Assembly: GCA_035462375.1 (NCBI GenBank)
Contig: DATHUJ010000124.1
Coordinates: 1 to 64,000, forward strand
From: DASTQL01 sp035462375
GTDB lineage: Bacteria; Actinomycetota; Actinomycetes; Jiangellales; Jiangellaceae
Length of the DNA: 64,000 nucleotides
Direction: 5' to 3'
Shown: positions 63,397-64,000 of the stretch, piece after piece
How the letters are laid out: every line of letters starts with the position of its first letter
How positions within the stretch are numbered: position 1 is the first letter of the stretch
Notes under the pieces: generated by a model
What the model saw: the letters and a program-made list of their open reading frames with translations, nothing else
What the model was told of the DNA's origin: nothing
Databases searched by the model: none
Position numbers and translations under genes: made by a program

Positions 63397-64000
63397 ATGA
63401 GCCGGGATGACAAGGCAGCCGTAGTGAGCAGCGGGGCGGGCCCGGTCGCTTTGCGGTCGGGTCCCGGCAGCCCGGCGTGGCCGGGCGCCCCCCTCCGACT
63501 CGAGCTGCTCGGCCGGTGGCGGCTGCGCGACGGGGACGAGGGCGTGGTCCTGCCGACCACGTCGCGGCGGCTGGTGGCGCTCCTCGCCCTGTCGGGCGCC
63601 CGGTCGAGGGCCTTCGTCGCGGGCAGCCTGTGGCCCGACGGCTCCGACGCGCTGGCCATGGGCAACCTGCGCGCGACGGTATCCCGGCTGCGGAAGCTGC
63701 AGCCAGGTCTCCTGCTCACCGAGCCGGGGATGCTCGCACTCTCCCCGTGCGTGTCCGTCGACGTCGACCGCCTGCAGGACCTGGCCGACGAGGTGCTGCA
63801 CGGCTACGGTGACGTCCCCGAGGGGGCGCTCGCCGGGTTGTCCGACGCCGAGCTGCTGCCCGGCTGGTACGACGACTTCGTGCTGCTGCACCGGGAGCGC
63901 CTCGAGCAGCTGCGGCTGCACGCGCTGGAGGCGCTCGCCGACCGGCTCTGCGCCCAGGGCGACTTCCCCGACGCGGTGGGTGCCGCGCTCGCCGCGGTCC
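63397..64000 (+). CDS. SARP/BTAD-family regulator, truncated by window edge
   Basis: The first 201 codons are visible; the gene continues past the right edge. Residues 35-110 are an OmpR-like winged helix (LRLELLGRWRLRDGDEGVVL, TTSRRLVALLALSGARSRAF, NLRATVSRLRKLQPGLLL), and a bacterial transcriptional activation domain follows (WYDDFVLLHRERLEQLRLHA, LEALADRLCAQGDFPDAVG). SARP proteins are usually pathway-specific activators of natural-product clusters. ATG 63397 follows GGGGGAGCC. Whether a C-terminal NB-ARC/TPR part exists is not visible. Confidence 0.88.
   Translation, partial: MSRDDKAAVVSSGAGPVALRSGPGSPAWPGAPLRLELLGRWRLRDGDEGVVLPTTSRRLVALLALSGARSRAFVAGSLWPDGSDALAMGNLRATVSRLRKLQPGLLLTEPGMLALSPCVSVDVDRLQDLADEVLHGYGDVPEGALAGLSDAELLPGWYDDFVLLHRERLEQLRLHALEALADRLCAQGDFPDAVGAALAAV

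Overview
The window is very GC-rich and gene-dense. Starts are often GTG, genes overlap by ATGA or GTGA, and many starts sit just downstream of a TAnnnT hexamer with no Shine-Dalgarno (leaderless style). With Lsr2, a mycothiol-type DinB-like enzyme, ClpC, DUF3180, DUF2342, DUF1918 and SARP/BTAD and LuxR-ATPase regulators, this points to a free-living actinomycete (Actinomycetota). I cannot resolve the genus from sequence alone. No rRNA, tRNA, CRISPR array, transposase or phage gene was recognised.

Layout. 1-9.4 kb (minus strand): a truncated sensor kinase, an ABC exporter whose permease is two ABC-2 units fused in one chain, a DUF1918 protein, and an alpha-glucan module (GH65 phosphorylase overlapping a GlgX-beta-phosphoglucomutase fusion). 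9.6-19.8 kb: universal stress protein, PPOX-type flavoprotein, class V aminotransferase, DinB-like enzyme, a LuxR-ATPase regulator with two co-directional genes and a divergent flavoprotein, and an NlpC/P60 cell-wall hydrolase. 19.8-32.1 kb: the conserved actinobacterial block ppa-dacB-DUF2342-tilS-hpt-ftsH-folE-folP-folB-folK-DUF3180, interrupted by an NTF2-like gene and a convergent DivIVA-like gene. 32.2-41.7 kb: accessory insert with a split, divergent osmoprotectant ABC transporter, DUF1684, an orphan nuoD, two PH-domain membrane proteins, a methyltransferase and a lipoprotein. 41.9-50 kb: a CoA/NAD operon (DUF2520-panC-nadB-nadC-coaX) behind a CRP-like palindrome, then STAS, lysS, a GNAT and lsr2. 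50-56.3 kb: two SDR genes, an RDD-beta-propeller fusion, a membrane protein and a frameshifted gene. 56.4-58.9 kb: clpC.

59-64 kb is the most interesting region and looks like an undescribed peptide-maturation or export system. Two paralogous small peptides (63 and 65 aa) share an ELLPSR[DE]A leader motif and an Asn/Ala/Val/Ser-rich C-terminal half ending NQx5Q. Each gene is followed by a hairpin. Downstream is one long chain that joins a PqqD/RRE-like N-terminus, an M50 site-2-type membrane peptidase (HEVGH) and a MinD/ParA-type ATPase, with a strong internal ribosome site before the ATPase. Next comes a secreted protein with two CxxC repeats. The operon is preceded by GGCGTGAC direct repeats 11 bp apart, the type of site SARP regulators bind, and a BTAD/SARP regulator starts just beyond and runs off the right edge. 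The proposed function is inference from domains and layout.
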